This document shows positions 1 to 8,252 of a stretch of DNA of 64,000 nucleotides, piece after piece; position 1 is the first letter of the stretch; each line of letters starts with the position of its first letter. The stretch comes from an uncultured bacterium (GTDB taxonomy: Bacteria; Bacillota; Clostridia; Oscillospirales; Acutalibacteraceae): positions 51,670-115,669 of the forward strand of contig CASDTH010000042.1 in the NCBI GenBank assembly GCA_949283655.1, in the 5' to 3' direction. A program made the translations under genes and the position numbers. The notes under the pieces are model-generated. The model was not told the origin of the DNA and searched no databases. It saw only the letters and a list, made by a program, of their open reading frames with translations.

Positions 1-57
1 ACACCAATAAAGTAGCCCAATTGATACATTTTCCCTGTAAAAATTGCTCTTTAAAAA

Positions 58-86
58 TTGAATTTTGGTTCTTTTTATGGTATGAT
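58..86 (+). promoter_or_regulatory. sigma-A promoter of the zinc-ribbon gene
   Basis: TTGAAT at 58-63 and TATGAT at 81-86 are separated by 17 bp. This is the only good promoter upstream of the gene starting at 141, and the intervening sequence is AT-rich. Prediction by inspection only. Confidence 0.55.
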
Positions 87-140
87 AGAGAAAATGGAGT
101 TTATTCTCTACGTTTATATAGAGGAAGGAGGTATATCCAC

Positions 141-593
141 ATGTATTGTAGAAACTGCGGCGCTGCCCTGGTGGAAGATGCCGTTGTCTGCTCCCAGTGC
201 GGCACCCCCGTTGCTCCGCCTCCAGGCGCGCAGGCCCATCGGGAGCGGCCGTCTGATCCCGGCTTTTATAACGCGTCCCGCCAGCAGCCCTATTACAACC
301 CGTATCCGCAGCAGGAGGATCGCCCAAGCGCCGGGTTTAACGCGTTGGCGTTTTTCTTCCCCCTGGTCGGGTTAATCCTGTTCCTTGTCTGGAAGGATCA
401 AAAGCCCCGCTGTGCGCACAACATCGGCAAGTGGGCTCTCATCGGTGTTATAACCGGTATCGTGCTGACAATTCTTCTAATTGTGCTCTCTATTTTTCTT
501 TTTGTAATGATTCCTGAGCCCCCGATTTATGATAGCTATGAATACTATGATTATGGCTACAACCTGGTGATAACGCTTATGCAGCTAATTTGA
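141..593 (+). CDS. zinc-ribbon membrane protein of unknown function
   Basis: A 150-residue protein starting at the ATG at 141, behind a GGAAGGAGG ribosome binding site. An in-frame ORF extends upstream, but it crosses the predicted promoter and looks non-coding. Residues 3-20 form a zinc ribbon with two CxxC pairs (C3/C6 and C17/C20), like the zinc_ribbon_2 domains found at the N-terminus of many Clostridia membrane proteins. A Pro/Tyr/Gln-rich linker follows, then two hydrophobic segments (about residues 66-82 and 98-124), with a short charged loop (KDQKPRC) between them. The tail is Tyr/Asp-rich. The architecture suggests a small membrane protein with a cytosolic metal-binding head. The function is unknown and neighbours give no clue. 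Confidence 0.8.
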   Translation: MYCRNCGAALVEDAVVCSQCGTPVAPPPGAQAHRERPSDPGFYNASRQQPYYNPYPQQEDRPSAGFNALAFFFPLVGLILFLVWKDQKPRCAHNIGKWALIGVITGIVLTILLIVLSIFLFVMIPEPPIYDSYEYYDYGYNLVITLMQLI

Positions 594-649
594 CACTGAC
601 CTGTTCAAAACAGGATCGGTGCAAAAAGCAGCCTTCTAAAATAAACCGC

Positions 650-720
650 CCCTGCCACAGCAGCATGGAGCCGCCCCAGAAAAAGGCCTCCCCGTGTTAC
701 TGCGGCAGGGATTCTTTTGT
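650..720 (+). terminator. possible terminator after the zinc-ribbon gene
   Basis: Arms CCCTGCC (650-656) and GGCAGGG (704-710) enclose a long loop that may fold internally. They are followed by a T-rich run (ATTCTTTTGTATTTTA). The rest of the gap from 594 to 831 holds no convincing gene. Confidence 0.35.
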
Positions 721-831
721 ATTTTACTCCAATTTTCCACGCGTCTGATACAACGCTGGCAGCCATATGCCAGGGGGGGCTTTGCATCATATTATGCGCT
801 GTGTGCGCCCTCCGCCCATTCCGAAAAAAGC

Positions 832-860
832 TTGAAAATTTTGCCGGGGATTACTATAAT
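832..860 (+). promoter_or_regulatory. sigma-A promoter of proS
   Basis: TTGAAA at 832-837 and TATAAT at 855-860, spacer 17 bp. The predicted start of transcription lies about 45 nt before the proS ATG, leaving no room for a T-box leader, which many Bacillota synthetase genes carry. Confidence 0.7.
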
Positions 861-911
861 AATTTTCATGAGTAACTTCAGTAAAATCCCCGGAAAGGCG
901 GTTTTAGGCAA

Positions 912-2348
912 ATGGCAGAGCAGAAGAAAATGGTGGAAGAGATCACCTCTATGGAAGAGGATTTCGCCAAATGGTACACAGATGTCGTAAAAAAAGCGGA
1001 GCTCGCCTCCTACTCCTGTGTGCGCGGCTGTATGGTAGTGCGCCCTTATGGAACGGCGCTGTGGGAAAATATTCGTGATAATCTCGACCGGCGCTTCAAA
1101 GCGCTCGGGCATGAAAATGTGATGATGCCCCTGTTTATCCCGGAGAGCCTACTCCAGAAGGAAAAGGACCATGTGGAGGGCTTTGCGCCAGAAGTAGCGT
1201 GGGTTACACACGGTGGTGCAGAGCATCTGCAGGAGCGGCTCTGCGTGCGTCCCACGAGCGAAACGCTTTTTTGCGATCACTATGCGCAGGTGATCCACTC
1301 CTACCGTGATCTGCCCAAGCTTTATAACCAGTGGTGCTCCGTTGTGCGGTGGGAGAAAACTACCCGGCCGTTTTTGCGCACAATGGAATTCTTCTGGCAG
1401 GAAGGTCACACCATGCATGAAACAGCAGAAGAGGCACTAGCGGAAACCGAGCGCATGCTCAACGTCTACGCCGATTTCTGCGAGCACGATCTGGCGATTC
1501 CAGTCGTCAAGGGCCGTAAGACGGATAAGGAGAAGTTTGCCGGTGCGGAGGCCACCTATACGATCGAGGCACTTATGCACGACGGCAAAGCCTTACAAAG
1601 CGGCACAAGCCACTATTTTGGCGACGGCTTCGCCCGCGCCTTTGGCATTCAGTTCACGGGGCGCGATAATACACTCCAATATCCGCACCAGACATCCTGG
1701 GGAATGTCCAGCCGTATCATCGGCGCAATTATCATGACGCACGGCGACAACAATGGCCTTGTACTGCCGCCCGCCGTTGCGCCTGTGCAGGTGGTCATTC
1801 TGCCCATCGCGATGCATAAGGAGGGCGTGCTTGACAAGGCGTTGGAGTTGCAAAAGCGCCTCTCAAGTACCTTCCGTGTCAAGGTAGACAGCAGTGACAA
1901 CTCCGCCGGTTGGAAATTTTCGGAGTACGAGATGAAGGGCGTACCGCTGCGGCTAGAGATCGGCCCGAAGGATATTGCCAACAATCAGTGCGTGCTCGTG
2001 CGGCGTGATAACCGGGGAAAAACCTTCGTCTCCCTTGACAATTTGGAAGAAGCCATCGCCGCGCAACTCGAGGCGGTGCGCGCCGGGCTTTATGCAAAGG
2101 CGCTTGCCCGCCGTGAGGAGATGACCTACAGCGTGAAAACGCTTGATGAGCTCAAGGATGCGGCAGAGCACAGGCCCGGCTTTCTCAAGGCCATGTGGTG
2201 CGGGGATCTCGCCTGTGAGGAAAAGCTCAAGGAGGAGGCAGGCGTCACCTCCCGCTGCATCCCCTTTGAGCAGGAGCACATCAGCGATACCTGTGTTTGC
2301 TGCGGCAAGCCCGCCAAGCACATGCTTTATTGGGGCAAGGCCTATTAA
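912..2348 (+). CDS. proS: prolyl-tRNA synthetase, archaeal/eukaryotic-like short form (ProS type 3)
   Basis: A 478-residue class II aminoacyl-tRNA synthetase that charges tRNA-Pro with proline in the cytoplasm. Visible features are the class II motif 2 region ([24 protein letters not shown]), the motif 3 region around QTSWGMSSR, the following [14 protein letters not shown] segment that leads into the anticodon-binding domain, and a C-terminal zinc-binding domain with a CVCCGKPAK cluster. The protein ends in the characteristic aromatic GKAY tail. It lacks the large editing insertion of the E. coli-type enzyme, and its length (about 480) is typical of type 3. The ATG at 912 follows a GGAAAGGCGG ribosome binding site. 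It is monocistronic, with its own promoter and a downstream hairpin. Confidence 0.96.
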   Translation: MAEQKKMVEEITSMEEDFAKWYTDVVKKAELASYSCVRGCMVVRPYGTALWENIRDNLDRRFKALGHENVMMPLFIPESLLQKEKDHVEGFAPEVAWVTHGGAEHLQERLCVRPTSETLFCDHYAQVIHSYRDLPKLYNQWCSVVRWEKTTRPFLRTMEFFWQEGHTMHETAEEALAETERMLNVYADFCEHDLAIPVVKGRKTDKEKFAGAEATYTIEALMHDGKALQSGTSHYFGDGFARAFGIQFTGRDNTLQYPHQTSWGMSSRIIGAIIMTHGDNNGLVLPPAVAPVQVVILPIAMHKEGVLDKALELQKRLSSTFRVKVDSSDNSAGWKFSEYEMKGVPLRLEIGPKDIANNQCVLVRRDNRGKTFVSLDNLEEAIAAQLEAVRAGLYAKALARREEMTYSVKTLDELKDAAEHRPGFLKAMWCGDLACEEKLKEEAGVTSRCIPFEQEHISDTCVCCGKPAKHMLYWGKAY

Positions 2349-2524
2349 CAGACTTCAGCCAGATATCACACGTCAGGCAGGAAAGCCGGCAGGCACTGCC
2401 TCATGAGAAGCGGCTGAAAGCGGTTTGCTGCAAAAGCTTCTGTTCTAACCCCCGGAAGTGATTCATGTGCCTCCTGGTTCCCGCATTTACTATCTAAATT
2501 TCTAAAGTCTACAATCCAGATCAC

Positions 2525-2558
2525 TACAGGCCCTGAGGAAAATTCCCCAGGGCCTGTA
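2525..2558. terminator. strong hairpin between convergent genes
   Basis: An 11-bp perfect stem TACAGGCCCTG/CAGGGCCTGTA continues after one mismatch into an AT-closed inner stem. It is followed by ACTTTATTT on the plus strand. It sits between proS and the convergent gene at 2630, so it may serve both. Around it (2497-2621) lie three imperfect copies of a short motif TCTAAAxTCTxAC of no known role. Confidence 0.6.
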
Positions 2559-2629
2559 CTTTATTTGGAGGCAAGCGCCTCCCCGGCTTCCACCTCTAAA
2601 ATCTGACCTCTAAAGTCTGACATCTGTTT

Positions 2630-3481
2630 TCATCGGAACAAAAAGGATAAATTCCGCTTCTTGTAGCCCTCTGGCAGAGATAACAGGGAGGCGTCCACCT
2701 GATCCGTAAGGCTGTTGACCTTGAGCTCCATTGTTCCTCCCGGGCCGCGCAGTTCCATCTTAATGAGCGTATTTCCGGAAAAATAAAAATAAATCCGGTC
2801 TGTATCCGACATATACCGTTCGCAAACAAGTGCCTGCCCGTCTTCCGTAACATTCAGAGTGCTGACATATTCAAATTTAGAAAAATCAAGATTCAAGCTT
2901 TTAAAATCCCCCGCCATGGAATCCGGGAGATCCGTATACGCCTTCAGCATGGGCAGAATGGCATAGGTTGACGCCCCGTCGCTGAGCATGGACATGGAAA
3001 TGCGGTCAGAATAGATCATCTGGATACACAGCCGTTTGCCAGAGGCCGTTAACGTCAGAGGCATCTCTGTCTCCTCCCCATCCACCTTCTGGGAGAGCAC
3101 AACATCCCATGTATAAGCCCCGCCCGCCAAAATCCGCATATAGGGCTCTGCCCGGCGCCCTTCAAAGGGTTCAATCTCCTCTGGCTGCACAGGGCGCCTC
3201 TCCACCGTTACTGTGCCGGAGCCACCGCCGGAACCACCCGCTGCTTGCCCGCCGGAGGCGCTGCCGCCCGCCGCACTGCCGGAACCGGCTGACGCACCAT
3301 CGCCACCTGCATTTCCCTCATCCCAATCCGCTTCCCCTTGCCAGATTTCTGACTGGGCATCCGTATCGTCCGGCAGTGTCGGCGTACCGCTGTGCGACTG
3401 CCATAGCACAAGCACTAAAAATAGCACAATGGCCGCGCATAGAATCACTGTGACAATCACCGTCGAATTTTTCAAACCCAT
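2630..3481 (-). CDS. membrane-anchored protein with a Gly/Ser-rich linker and LolA-like C-terminal region
   Basis: A 283-residue protein. The start at 3481 is preferred because GGAAAGAAG precedes it and the hydrophobic anchor begins at once (about residues 8-28); the upstream in-frame extension lacks a ribosome binding site. After the single N-terminal membrane segment comes an acidic stretch, then a Gly/Ala/Ser-rich flexible linker (about residues 50-95), then a roughly 170-residue extracytoplasmic domain. The domain is dominated by alternating beta-strand-like segments and ends in SLPEGYKKRN. This resembles the LolA/LppX/DUF4412 fold, but the assignment is by general appearance only. The gene is convergent with proS and no partner gene is adjacent. 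Confidence 0.75.
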   Translation of the reverse strand: MGLKNSTVIVTVILCAAIVLFLVLVLWQSHSGTPTLPDDTDAQSEIWQGEADWDEGNAGGDGASAGSGSAAGGSASGGQAAGGSGGGSGTVTVERRPVQPEEIEPFEGRRAEPYMRILAGGAYTWDVVLSQKVDGEETEMPLTLTASGKRLCIQMIYSDRISMSMLSDGASTYAILPMLKAYTDLPDSMAGDFKSLNLDFSKFEYVSTLNVTEDGQALVCERYMSDTDRIYFYFSGNTLIKMELRGPGGTMELKVNSLTDQVDASLLSLPEGYKKRNLSFLFR

Positions 3482-3611
3482 CCACACTTCTTTCCTGCCG
3501 TTCCTCCCGCAGAAGTAGCCCTCCTGCTGGATATTCCTGAGGATAAGCATATCATAAAAGCAGTGGAAAGGGAACCGGACTGCGGCAATTTCCAATATAA
3601 AGAATCCTTGA

Positions 3612-3734
3612 TAGCATCCGTATACAAACCATCGCCGCCCGGCGTGCTCACGCGGACGCTCGCTGCGTTCTCAGGCACGGCAGGGGCGCAGCCACAGCGC
3701 TGAAAAACGATGTGTACCCCGTACACGGATGCTA
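3612..3734. repeat. MITE-like element, short copy
   Basis: A 123-bp intergenic element bounded by TAGCATCCGTATAC (3612-3625) and GTACACGGATGCTA (3721-3734), which are inverted repeats matching at 13 of 14 positions. The ends begin and finish with TA, as expected for TA-target insertion. The interior (3630-3660) is nearly identical to that of the longer copy at 33393-33645. The inner right end also contains a TGTAC/GTACA hairpin. It carries no ORF. Confidence 0.65.
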
Positions 3735-3823
3735 GCCCCTCGCAATGCCTGCAACGCTTTTTGAAACAGCGTGGGCGCAGCGCTGTTTCTCTATACTAGG
3801 TATTATTTTCTGAAAGTTTTTTG

Positions 3824-3852
3824 TTGTATCCTTTCTTTTTGTATGTTATAAT
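3824..3852 (+). promoter_or_regulatory. extended -10 promoter of the ceramidase-like gene
   Basis: TGTTATAAT (3844-3852) is an extended -10 element. TTGTAT lies at 3824-3829 with a 17-bp spacer. It lies about 90 bp downstream of the MITE-like element. Confidence 0.55.
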
Positions 3853-3894
3853 AATAACCGAGTTGATAAATAGAGATTAGAAAGGACGATTGCC

Positions 3895-5592
3895 ATGAAG
3901 AGAAAGCTGCTGCGCCTGTTATCCGTTTTTATGGCAATGCTTTTGCTCTGCACAACAGGAGCCCCTGCCCTGCACGCGGCCTCTCCTGCCGAAGTGCCGG
4001 CTGCCGTAAGCACGCAGGCTGAGGCAGACGCCTCCTCCAAGTGGATGGCACCGCTTCACCATCTACATTGGCCCACCTCTACAGAGGATTTCGGCGAAAT
4101 GCTCAAACGGATTTTGTGCGATTATGTCGATCTGGTTTTAGACCTTTTGCTCCGGATCATCCTGTATTTTCTGCCGGATGTCGGCTGGCCGGAGCTCTCG
4201 GACTATCAGCCCACACAATTCTATCCGGGGGACGCCACATTTCTGGACGCACCAGCAGAGGGCGCGCAATGGAGCTTGGGCTATGCCAAGGCGTCGCTTC
4301 TCACCGGCAATGAGTTAGACGGTAAGCACTATCATGCGGGCGGCCTCTCCTTCCCTGCGGAGCCAGCCACCAAAATTCTAGATGATCAGGCAGTACGCGT
4401 GGTTTGCCTGAGCGACGGTAGCGGCCGCGGGGTGAAGGCCTTCGTTTCACTGGATGGCTACGGCATCTCCTTGACAGATGTGCGGAAAATTCGTGCCAGG
4501 CTCGCTTCGTTTGCGCAGGAAAACGGGATAAATGCTATCAATGTCTCCGCTGTACACCAGCATAGCTGTATCGACACATTAGGCCTTGGGGGGGACCCAC
4601 TGCGCATGCTGGTAGGGAATGCGCTGATCACCGAATATCAGTGGAATCTCCCCATCTACAACGGCAAAAACACTGCGTTCATGGAAAACCTCTTTCAGGT
4701 CACCGCAGACGCAGTCAAACAGGCCTATGCCGCGATGGAGCCTGGCGCTCTATACGTCTCCTACACCGATGTGTCAGAATATATGCGGGATAAGCGGGAG
4801 CCGGAGGTATTCGACCCCAATTTAACGCGATTGCGCTTTTGCCCGGAGGATGGCGGCCGGGAGACCTGGATTGTCAACGGCGCCATACACCCCACCACCT
4901 TCGGCACCAAAAGTACGGAGATCAGCTCGGATTACCCCTACTATATGGAGCAGACCGTCAACCAGAAAGCTGGTGCAAACCTGATCTTCTTCCAGGGGGC
5001 GGAGCTTGGTATCACCGCACAGCGGCAGTTGACCGACAGCGAGGGTAACACAGCGCTGGAAAACGCAAAGGCCTTTGGCGCCCGCCTGGGCGAAATTCTC
5101 TGTGGGATAGACGCCGCAGAGGAAACAGAGCTCTCCCCTCTCCTGAATCTGCGCATTCGTGAAATCACGATTCCGGTAGACAATCAAATTCTTGTGCTGG
5201 CGGCAAAAGGGCAAGCCGTTAATAATATCGCAGTAAAAACCGGCGAAGGCGTTGAAATTGTAACCGAGATCGGCTATCTTGAGCTGGGCAGCACGCTTTG
5301 CGCGGTCACCATCCCGGGTGAAGTTGCGCCAGAGCTGATCTATGGCGGTTGCCTTCCGGCTAGCCAAGCATGGAGCGGAGAAGACTGGCCCTATGCCCCG
5401 CTGACACAGAGCGTACCAGATCGCCGCATGCTGGTATTTGGCCTGACGAACGACCAGGCCGGATATATTCTGCCGGATAACGATGTCCGCAGTATCATCT
5501 CCGGGGTGAACGAGGAGGTTGTCTCCATGGGGAAACGCTCCGGATCCACTCTTATCACCCAAATGCAAGCGCTCATTGACAGCATAGGATGA
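3895..5592 (+). CDS. secreted neutral/alkaline ceramidase-like protein
   Basis: A 565-residue exported protein. Residues 1-28 are a signal peptide (KRK start, hydrophobic core, cleavage near ALHA/AS). Residues 40-95 are a variable hydrophobic-aromatic region, and from about residue 115 the sequence follows the neutral ceramidase N-terminal domain. It has an AxSxLTG strand, then NVSAVHQHS, where ceramidases have a zinc-binding HTHS motif. Later comes SSDYPYYMEQ, and IFFQGAELG, matching the FxQGxxGD region. The zinc ligands appear only partly conserved, so amidase activity on ceramide or another lipid amide is plausible but unproven. It starts at an ATG with AAAGGA upstream, and is monocistronic with its own promoter. 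Confidence 0.75.
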   Translation: MKRKLLRLLSVFMAMLLLCTTGAPALHAASPAEVPAAVSTQAEADASSKWMAPLHHLHWPTSTEDFGEMLKRILCDYVDLVLDLLLRIILYFLPDVGWPELSDYQPTQFYPGDATFLDAPAEGAQWSLGYAKASLLTGNELDGKHYHAGGLSFPAEPATKILDDQAVRVVCLSDGSGRGVKAFVSLDGYGISLTDVRKIRARLASFAQENGINAINVSAVHQHSCIDTLGLGGDPLRMLVGNALITEYQWNLPIYNGKNTAFMENLFQVTADAVKQAYAAMEPGALYVSYTDVSEYMRDKREPEVFDPNLTRLRFCPEDGGRETWIVNGAIHPTTFGTKSTEISSDYPYYMEQTVNQKAGANLIFFQGAELGITAQRQLTDSEGNTALENAKAFGARLGEILCGIDAAEETELSPLLNLRIREITIPVDNQILVLAAKGQAVNNIAVKTGEGVEIVTEIGYLELGSTLCAVTIPGEVAPELIYGGCLPASQAWSGEDWPYAPLTQSVPDRRMLVFGLTNDQAGYILPDNDVRSIISGVNEEVVSMGKRSGSTLITQMQALIDSIG

Positions 5593-5752
5593 AATCAGGG
5601 AGCGTGATATGCTGGTTCCCTGCACGCAGCACGGCCACAGGCCGGCAATGCTCCACAGAACCGTCTTTCAGATCACAAAGGAAACAGGGCAAAAAAAGGA
5701 TTTCCTGCAATAGGCTTTGTTTCGTTCATGCGCCGGCACAGCAAAAAATAAC

Positions 5753-5783
5753 AGCGCCCTGCACAGCGGCTGTGCAGGGCGCT
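5753..5783 (-). terminator. intrinsic terminator of the minus-strand sortase operon
   Basis: A perfect 14-bp stem (AGCGCCCTGCACAG and its complement) with a 3-nt loop. Read on the minus strand it is followed by TTATTTTTTG. It lies between two convergent genes and may also stop transcription of the plus-strand gene. Confidence 0.85.
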
Positions 5784-5823
5784 CTCTCTGCCATTGTGGC
5801 ATTATCATATGATGAAAAGCCGC

Positions 5824-8184
5824 CTAATCCGGAAGATACGCGACCGTAAAGCAGTGGGAGCGAATATCATAGTCCATCACATCCGCCCGGAAAGCCTGGC
5901 CGCTGATCGTTTTAGAGCCCACCTGAATGGAGGAGACATACCCCACCGAGCTGCTTACTGCCGTGTCGTGCGCTTTGATTTTCAGCCATTTGGAGGGGTC
6001 TCCCGTCAGGGTAATCCCCAACGCATCCTTGACACGCGCCGCAAGCGCCTCGCTTGTGATGGTATAAGTGGTCTGATAGCTCGCATGGTTTTTGTCGCCC
6101 GGGCTTGTACAGCCACCTTGCAGATACGGATATCCACTCCCCCCCCAGACGGTTCGCACATCCGCCGTTTTGCCCGCAGAGCAAGCAAAGAAGGTCGCCA
6201 AAATTGGTGTGCCATTATAAGCCATATATTCACCGAGCACTGCTTCCACGGCCTGCATGGCGCGTGCGGAATATGTGCTACCAATCGCAACGCCCGTCAC
6301 ACGGTTTTGCCGCAGAATATAGGTATAAGCGGCCACCGCCTGCGCTTTCAACGCCTCCAGCTGATAGGAGCCCCCCATCTCTTTTTCTACAATGCGGGCG
6401 AGCACTACTTTGGTGTCGACCTGTTTGCCGTCCACCTCCAGTGTTGCAGGGTAGCGGCTATCCTTTTTCTGTATGGTGACGCCGGGGAAATAATGCAGCA
6501 GAATTTCTTGATAATTCCATCCGCTTTTGGCAAATTCATTGGCGCCGAACTGGCTCATCCCCACGCCATGACCATAGCCATAAACTGTGAACACAAATTT
6601 CCCGCTCATTCCGCTCGGGGAAGTGGGCTTCGTGGCAGGCGGCGCCGTCGTCTCCGGCGGGCGCGTAGCCTGCGTTGGGTCTTTCTCGTCATTGCCCTGC
6701 TCCCCGGTAGGCGCAGTGGTGGAGGGTTGCTTCGGTTTTTCTGTGGTTTCCGGTTCCTCTGCCTCCCCACGGCCGCCCGCCTGGAGCTCCTCCTCCATGG
6801 CCTGGGCCACCTCATCCAGCAGGGCTTGCTCCCCGGCTGGCTGCGCCCAGGTGGAAGGAACCGTGCTGCCCGGCACAGACTCCTCCTGCGGTGCCGTGCT
6901 GGTCTGTGTAGCCCCCTGCGTAGCGGAGGACTGTGCCCCCGCTGTGGCCGGCTTCGTCTGCTGCACGGCAGCCGCATTCACAGCGGAAAGCGCTGCCTCC
7001 TGCGCGCCGGTCTCGCTTCCGCGTAGAAAAAGTCCGGTGCCCAGGCAGAGCAGGGCGGATACCACCAGCAGCACGCCCAACACCGCCGCAAAGGCCTTCC
7101 AATGTGCCGGGCGTGCCTGCTCTTCGGCCGGCTCCCGCCCGTAAGCGTGTGCTTTCTGCCCAATCAGATCATACAGCGTGCGCACGCCTTCATCAATGAA
7201 ACCGCCGGGGTGCTCCTCCGGCTGCGCATAGAGCAGCCGTACCTGCGCGCCATTTTCATCCGCCACGGCAAGAAGCAGAAATGTTTCTTCTGCGCCCTCC
7301 CGCTTCACCGTATATATATTGGTCAGCGCCGCGCCAAACGTTGCCCCAGACTCCAGCATCGCCTGCCGGGCAAGCTCTGCGGCATATTGCTTGGCAGGCT
7401 CCTCCTCGCCGCGCTCATAAAACACGCGGGTGTAAATCAGCCTTTGGGAAGCATTGGGAACCCCATCTGCCGCCGCCTGCACAAACTCCGCTGCCGGCGT
7501 TGCAGCAAATGCAACGCTTGTGCCGCTGTCATTCAGCGCTTCCACTGCGAGCGCCGCAGCCTCTGCTGCGGTGGCGGGGCCTTCCAACTGAGGATCCTGA
7601 ACAGCAGGCGGATTCTCCTGCGCAGGCGGTTCCTGCAAGGCCTCCTCTGCCTGGCTGCCCACATCTTCTGCTTCCGGCTCGAACTGCGGCCCACCAGCCG
7701 GCTGCATACCGGTGAGAATCGCCCCGGCCTCTCTCTGCAAAAGGCCGTCAATCCTGCGGTTATCCAAAGGAAGAAAGAGGATCGTCTGGCTACCGGCCGT
7801 CAGCATAAAGCCGGAGAATAGCCCATCCTCCGTTGCAAAAACCGTGCTGCCCTTCGGTATGGCAGCATGGCGGGCCAGTTCCTCCTCTGGGAGCGAAGCA
7901 TTTCTCTGCCGTGCCGCTGCAAGGATTTCCGAGCTGTGTTCTGCCAGAAGCCCCATTGCGCGCATCAGCTGCTCCTTGGCGTAGAGGTAACGGCCCGGCT
8001 CCACAAGCAGCAGGATTGTTTGGGCCGACTTTAACGCTTCTGACAGAGCATAAAACATCTGCTTTGCCGAACCACACCGCTTGAGTTTTGGCTCCCCGCT
8101 CGGCAAAAGCGCAAGAATTTTTTCCTGTGCAGCGGCGCAGGCAGGCACCTGGCCAGCATTGAGAGACAATATCTGCACGCTCAA
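5824..8184 (-). CDS. membrane-anchored SpoIID/LytB-domain protein with permuted motif order
   Basis: About 786 residues. Residues 1-165 form an unassigned cytoplasmic domain, 170-250 an acidic Ala/Glu/Pro linker and 250-355 a second cytoplasmic region. A single membrane segment lies near 366-387, followed by a Thr/Pro/Glu-rich spacer (390-525) and the SpoIID-like domain to the end. In that domain the GYGHGVGMSQFGA signature comes first (about 538-548) and the EALKAQAVAAYTYIL, SAGKT and VWGGSGYPYL motifs follow. In B. subtilis SpoIID the GHGVGMSQ segment is C-terminal. The TTG at 8184 is chosen because AAAGAGGTG lies 6 nt upstream; a GTG at 8193 would overlap that site. It is last in a sortase operon, which suggests cell-wall glycan lytic transglycosylase-type activity. 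Confidence 0.85.
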   Translation of the reverse strand: MSVQILSLNAGQVPACAAAQEKILALLPSGEPKLKRCGSAKQMFYALSEALKSAQTILLLVEPGRYLYAKEQLMRAMGLLAEHSSEILAAARQRNASLPEEELARHAAIPKGSTVFATEDGLFSGFMLTAGSQTILFLPLDNRRIDGLLQREAGAILTGMQPAGGPQFEPEAEDVGSQAEEALQEPPAQENPPAVQDPQLEGPATAAEAAALAVEALNDSGTSVAFAATPAAEFVQAAADGVPNASQRLIYTRVFYERGEEEPAKQYAAELARQAMLESGATFGAALTNIYTVKREGAEETFLLLAVADENGAQVRLLYAQPEEHPGGFIDEGVRTLYDLIGQKAHAYGREPAEEQARPAHWKAFAAVLGVLLVVSALLCLGTGLFLRGSETGAQEAALSAVNAAAVQQTKPATAGAQSSATQGATQTSTAPQEESVPGSTVPSTWAQPAGEQALLDEVAQAMEEELQAGGRGEAEEPETTEKPKQPSTTAPTGEQGNDEKDPTQATRPPETTAPPATKPTSPSGMSGKFVFTVYGYGHGVGMSQFGANEFAKSGWNYQEILLHYFPGVTIQKKDSRYPATLEVDGKQVDTKVVLARIVEKEMGGSYQLEALKAQAVAAYTYILRQNRVTGVAIGSTYSARAMQAVEAVLGEYMAYNGTPILATFFACSAGKTADVRTVWGGSGYPYLQGGCTSPGDKNHASYQTTYTITSEALAARVKDALGITLTGDPSKWLKIKAHDTAVSSSVGYVSSIQVGSKTISGQAFRADVMDYDIRSHCFTVAYLPD

Positions 8185-8252
8185 TCCATACACCTCTTTT
8201 TCATCAGGTCAATCGCGCTATATGCCTGAAAGCAGCTGGAAACTCCACCCCA

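Noticed and set aside
5794..7026. Long open frame opposite the SpoIID-like gene (410 codons)
   Set aside because: It is antisense to a well-supported gene, rich in Arg/Cys/His typical of a shadow frame in GC-rich DNA, and has no ribosome binding site or domain.
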